Source of the DNA: Labyrinthula sp. Ha
Lineage: Eukaryota; Sar; Bigyra; Labyrinthulida; Labyrinthulaceae
NCBI GenBank assembly: GCA_015227615.1
Contig: JAALGZ010000010.1
Span: 930,001 to 994,000, forward strand
DNA length: 64,000 nt
Direction of reading: 5' to 3'
Part shown: positions 62,967-64,000 of the stretch, piece after piece
Layout: every line of letters begins with the position of its first letter
Position numbering within the stretch: the first letter of the stretch is position 1
Position numbers and translations under genes: made by a program
Notes under the pieces: model-generated
Told to the model about the DNA's origin: nothing
Database searches by the model: none
Seen by the model: the letters and a program-made list of their open reading frames with translations, nothing else

Positions 62967-63195
62967 CTAGTTTATGGGAAATAACGAACGACAAAATACT
63001 TGATTAGCCCCAGCAGCAAGTGAATGCTCATAAACAATTAATTTAAAAGACCTCAATTGAAAACAGTGAACAGTGAGAATACTCTCAGAAATCAAAAGTC
63101 TAGACTTTTCCTCATCATACATGGGCTGCTTCTTGTACCTGCTGAGTCTCATGATTAGCTTACTGGTAACGCAAAGAGAAAGAGCCACCTCTCAT
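62967..63195 (-). CDS. Weak candidate for a small two-exon gene
   Basis: Removing a 25-nt intron with a canonical GTAAG donor and CAGCAG acceptor (63139-63163) joins ATG 63195 in frame to a basic, Leu-rich frame ending at 62967, giving 67 residues. No family is recognised. It is supported only by the intron fit and composition. Confidence 0.25.
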
Positions 63196-63671
63196 TGGAA
63201 TATACTCTTCCTTTCAACGTAGATATAGTTCGTTAAGAGTGACCCAGAAGATCCCCTCTTAGAATAACCGTTTTGCTACCTCACAGTAGCTGTTAACTTC
63301 TTCATCACATTTCACAATTGACACCTGAAGTGATCATAACTTTCAAACTTACTATTCCTTCTCCAATAATACTATTCTGGAAGTTCGGTATTTCCAGGCT
63401 CTATTTCTATTATTTTCTTTACCCTACGGGTAGGGAAGAGGGGCATCAATTCTTTCTACTAACATTCTAGGGGAGAATAATTCTCTTTCTTAGAATTTAA
63501 TCAGATATTACCAATAAATGGATCTGTTTCTTCTAACTTTAACAACTTGATTCTTCACTCTCATCCCACCTGCTACCTATTTCAGTTCAGGCAGTGTCCG
63601 AAGTGAATGTCCAGTTCAATGCTTTGTACCATCTTCATTACTGTGATAGATAACATAAGAAATGAACACAA

Positions 63672-64000
63672 CTACCACCTTAGAGCCTGAAGCAAATAGA
63701 GGATACTAGGGTTTGTCACCAAAGGTGCTCCGCAACAAAAAAAAATCGCCTCTGCATCGGTCAGAATACACCATCTAATCTGCAAACCATTAACTTTTGA
63801 CGAAGTGATCAGAGAATACCTTGCAAAAAGTCTTTGCCATGACTCAATTTTCTTAAAAGCTCGTGTTTCTTTCGGAAAAGGTCTAGTGAGCACAGCTTGG
63901 AGACGGTATCCACCTGATGATATTCTTTCTTTACTCTCCCCAAACTTGGTCCTAGTTACTATCAACTACTAATAAAAAGATACTTGAAAAATGCAAACTG
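63672..64000 (-). CDS. Possible 3' exon of a gene running off the right edge
   Basis: A minus-strand frame from about 63957 to a stop at 63672 encodes some 95 residues of balanced composition with several Arg, Lys, Trp and Cys. A possible 25-nt intron at 63959-63983 (donor GTATC, acceptor GATAG) would join it to sequence at the window edge. No family is recognised, and the gene start would lie outside the window. Confidence 0.3.

Noticed and set aside
63428-63445. Short GC-rich hairpin (CCCTAC with GTAGGG) as a possible terminator
   Set aside because: No gene ends there, and hairpin terminators are not expected in a eukaryotic nuclear genome.

Overview
The window is nuclear DNA from an AT-rich microbial eukaryote. 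Genes use all three stop codons with the standard code (TGA in the MutS gene, TAG in the PP2C and trehalose-synthase-like genes, TAA elsewhere). They are interrupted, when at all, by extremely short spliceosomal introns: 23-40 nt, mostly 28-29 nt, usually starting GTAT/GTA/GTT and ending AG. I see no bacterial operon features, tRNA or rRNA genes. The gene set (LRR-Roc-COR protein, R2R3 Myb, MutS/MSH1 homologue, fungal-type CBM1 protein, class-II-like trehalose-phosphate synthase) fits a free-living protist or alga, but I cannot name the lineage from sequence alone.

Layout. 0-11.3 kb is a gene-rich block: the 3' end of an unrecognised gene, an ABCB6/HMT1-type half transporter, a small two-exon gene, a four-helix membrane protein, a membrane-anchored LRR-like/coiled-coil protein, and a trehalose-phosphate synthase/phosphatase homologue whose active-site motifs are degraded. 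11.3-35 kb is gene-poor and element-rich. It holds two related Ty1/copia fossils (about 15.25-19.74 and 28.56-32.87 kb) and a decayed LINE (about 20.4-23.5 kb). Between them lies one host gene, a nine-exon LRR-Roc-COR protein (24.4-26.95 kb) that single open reading frames do not reveal. 35.2-38.5 kb is a tight block: a Yae1-like protein, a secreted CBM1 miniprotein, a PP2C phosphatase and an R2R3 Myb factor. 40-46.1 kb holds a possible two-exon gene, an orphan ORF and a MutS homologue of MSH1 type. 46-57 kb is almost empty apart from a few coding-like exons. 57-58.6 kb has a convergent pair, an exosome RNase-PH-like subunit and an unknown protein with a GC-AG intron, whose stop codons overlap in one TTAA. 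The rest is mostly empty, with weak exon candidates near the right edge.

The recognised genes are ordinary housekeeping and signalling functions and do not form one pathway. I did not find a coherent new multi-gene system. The most interesting features are the ultra-short introns and the multi-exon genes they hide, the apparently catalytically dead trehalose-synthase homologue, the convergent genes with abutting or overlapping stops, and the mosaic identity of the two copia fossils.
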